From assembly GCA_040386355.1 (NCBI GenBank), contig JAZKFP010000263.1:1-14611 (forward strand): DNA of 14,611 nt, in the 5' to 3' direction. This document shows, piece after piece, positions 13,221-14,611 of the stretch. The position numbers and the translations under genes were made by a program. The DNA is from JAZKFP01 sp040386355 (GTDB taxonomy: Bacteria; Pseudomonadota; Gammaproteobacteria; Pseudomonadales; UBA6940). The notes beneath the pieces are model-generated. The model worked only from the letters and a program-made list of their open reading frames with translations. It did not search any database and had not been told where the DNA came from. Numbering within the stretch: the first letter of the stretch is position 1; every line of letters starts with the position of its first letter.

Positions 13221-14611
13221 ATGGAACGACCACATATTTTTAAAAATAATTCATTAACTATTCCTTCAAATCAGAAACCATCATTTATTAGCGAGATGAT
13301 TGAAATAAATCTAGCTGCACCTTTTGCCCCATCAACTGCACAACTTAACTTCGAAGAAAAATCTTTTGAATTTAATGTGCAAACCTGTGCAGATCTAATT
13401 ACTTTTTATCTTACAGAATTAGGCTTTAATACTGTTTTCGGTGTTCCAGGCGGAAATATTGATCCTTTATTTGCGTCAATGAATACTCTTCATGAATTAA
13501 ATTTTCTTGAAATCATTAATCCATTACATGAAGCTGCTGGAATTTTTATGGCAGACGGATTTTATCGAGAGACAGGTAAATTAAGTCTGGTATGCGCAAC
13601 TTCCGGACCTGGGGCAACAAATCTTATTACGGGCGTTGTTTCTGCTTATGAACAACATATCCCGATGTTAATTATTACTGCCCAACCACCCATAAGTGAT
13701 CATGGACGACATGCTTGGCAAGAAATGAGCTGTACTACCTCTAACATTGTCAACATGATGAAAGAATGTTGTAGATATAGCACCTTAGTTTCTCATCCTG
13801 AACAACTTGAATATAAATTATTGACGTCTCTTGCCTATGCCTTAGGGCCTAGTGGTGGACCAGTCCATTTAAGTATCCCCAGAGATATTTTAAAAGCTTC
13901 AATAAAATTAAAGTTTTCAAAACGACGGGATATTATTGAGAGTATTCAAAAAAAATCCTTTCCTTTAGATGCGATTATGTTTCATGAATTATATTCAAAA
14001 ATTCAATTGTCAAAATCGGGAACCTTTGTATTAGGGGAGCGTGCTGGCGGAGCAGTATTTTACGCAGAAAAACTAGCCAAAATATTAGGTTGGTCCATCG
14101 TAACTACTCCTGCCGCAAAAGGCTTAATTGATTATCGACATCCAAATTTTTTAGGTGTTGTCGGCATGGCTGGACATGCGCAAGCTATTGCTGCTTTACA
14201 TGCTGAGCAATCAGAACTATTAATTGCTCTTGGTATGACATTCAATGAAATGACAACCTTAAACTGGAATGAAAGCAATTTGTTTTCACAACGGTTAATT
14301 TCTATTGAATCCAATCCAGATATACAAGCTCAATTCTTTAATGCTCAACTTCAAATTTTATCTAATCCGGCTGTCGTTTTACGCGCCTTATATGAGCGTT
14401 TGAGCACTCCGTCAACCCAGACAATTAATCCAGTAAACACAACATTTCAAAATCCTATTTGGATTACTGAGCAAAAACCTTACCAAAAAATTCATCCCGG
14501 TGCATTGATGGAATATTTAAGTGAGGCAGCACCATTAGATTGTCGACTAAGTGTCGATATTGGCAACTCTATGTTGTGGGCTGTACAGGCGTGGCGATTT
14601 CGTCGCAGCTT
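13221..14611 (+). CDS. Acetolactate-synthase-like thiamine diphosphate-dependent enzyme, C-terminus beyond window edge
   Basis: 463 residues are visible. After a non-family stretch of about 50 residues, the ThDP-binding N-terminal domain begins (VQTCADLITFYLTELGF), with FGVPGGNIDPLF (residues 73-84) corresponding to the FGYPGG motif of acetolactate synthase. The catalytic cofactor-activating glutamate is Glu104 in PLHEAAGIFMADGF, followed by TSGPGATNLITGVVSAY. HAWQEMS matches the AFQE region of acetolactate synthases. The central domain includes PAAKGLIDYRHPNFLGVVGM, and the C-terminal ThDP domain starts at VDIGNSMLWAVQAWRF; the GDG-type cofactor motif lies past the edge. Enzymes of this family decarboxylate a 2-oxoacid and join or transfer the aldehyde unit. 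No regulatory subunit gene is seen. The divergence from true IlvB proteins suggests a specialised relative. The start at 13221 has a GAAGGGA site; Met26 is a weaker alternative. Confidence 0.88.
   Translation, partial: MERPHIFKNNSLTIPSNQKPSFISEMIEINLAAPFAPSTAQLNFEEKSFEFNVQTCADLITFYLTELGFNTVFGVPGGNIDPLFASMNTLHELNFLEIINPLHEAAGIFMADGFYRETGKLSLVCATSGPGATNLITGVVSAYEQHIPMLIITAQPPISDHGRHAWQEMSCTTSNIVNMMKECCRYSTLVSHPEQLEYKLLTSLAYALGPSGGPVHLSIPRDILKASIKLKFSKRRDIIESIQKKSFPLDAIMFHELYSKIQLSKSGTFVLGERAGGAVFYAEKLAKILGWSIVTTPAAKGLIDYRHPNFLGVVGMAGHAQAIAALHAEQSELLIALGMTFNEMTTLNWNESNLFSQRLISIESNPDIQAQFFNAQLQILSNPAVVLRALYERLSTPSTQTINPVNTTFQNPIWITEQKPYQKIHPGALMEYLSEAAPLDCRLSVDIGNSMLWAVQAWRFRRS

Overview
This is an AT-rich window of bacterial chromosome, most likely from a gammaproteobacterium near Legionellales. 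The evidence is the minor-pilin gene order fimT-pilV-pilW-pilX-pilY1-pilE, an AcrR protein close to the enterobacterial one, and the base composition. The genus cannot be fixed from sequence alone. I see no rRNA, tRNA, insertion sequence, CRISPR array or prophage gene.

Positions 1-3417: an RND multidrug efflux locus. acrB (cut by the left edge) and acrA run leftward, and acrR runs rightward from the shared 150-base gap. That gap holds a site matching the E. coli AcrR operator at 17 of 24 positions, so this looks like the classic divergent, self-repressed layout. acrR ends 15 bases from a convergent cytochrome P450 gene (3433-4836), which probably shares a transcript with the upstream msrA (4865-5362).

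Positions 5363-5830 are a non-coding gap with an imperfect hairpin. Positions 5831-11621 are one leftward type IV pilus operon: fimT, pilV, pilW, pilX, pilY1, pilE. These encode the minor pilins and the large PilY1 protein that prime pilus assembly and sit at the tip. Three departures stand out. PilY1 has a beta-repeat N-terminal half and no visible von Willebrand A domain. PilE has Ala instead of Gly before the prepilin cleavage site. FimT lacks the GRxR tail motif tied to DNA uptake. A near-perfect 26-base palindrome lies just upstream of fimT.

Positions 11622-14611: a small three-helix membrane protein of the GlsB/YeaQ/YmgE family (12035-12280) runs rightward. A 940-base stretch without a confident gene follows, with a perfect 14-base inverted repeat and promoter-like sites. 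Last is the start of an acetolactate-synthase-like thiamine diphosphate enzyme (13221 to the right edge) with an unusual N-terminal extension of about 50 residues.

Most of the window is recognisable housekeeping or accessory content. I found no clearly new multi-gene system; the PilY1 architecture and the regulatory palindromes are the best candidates for follow-up.
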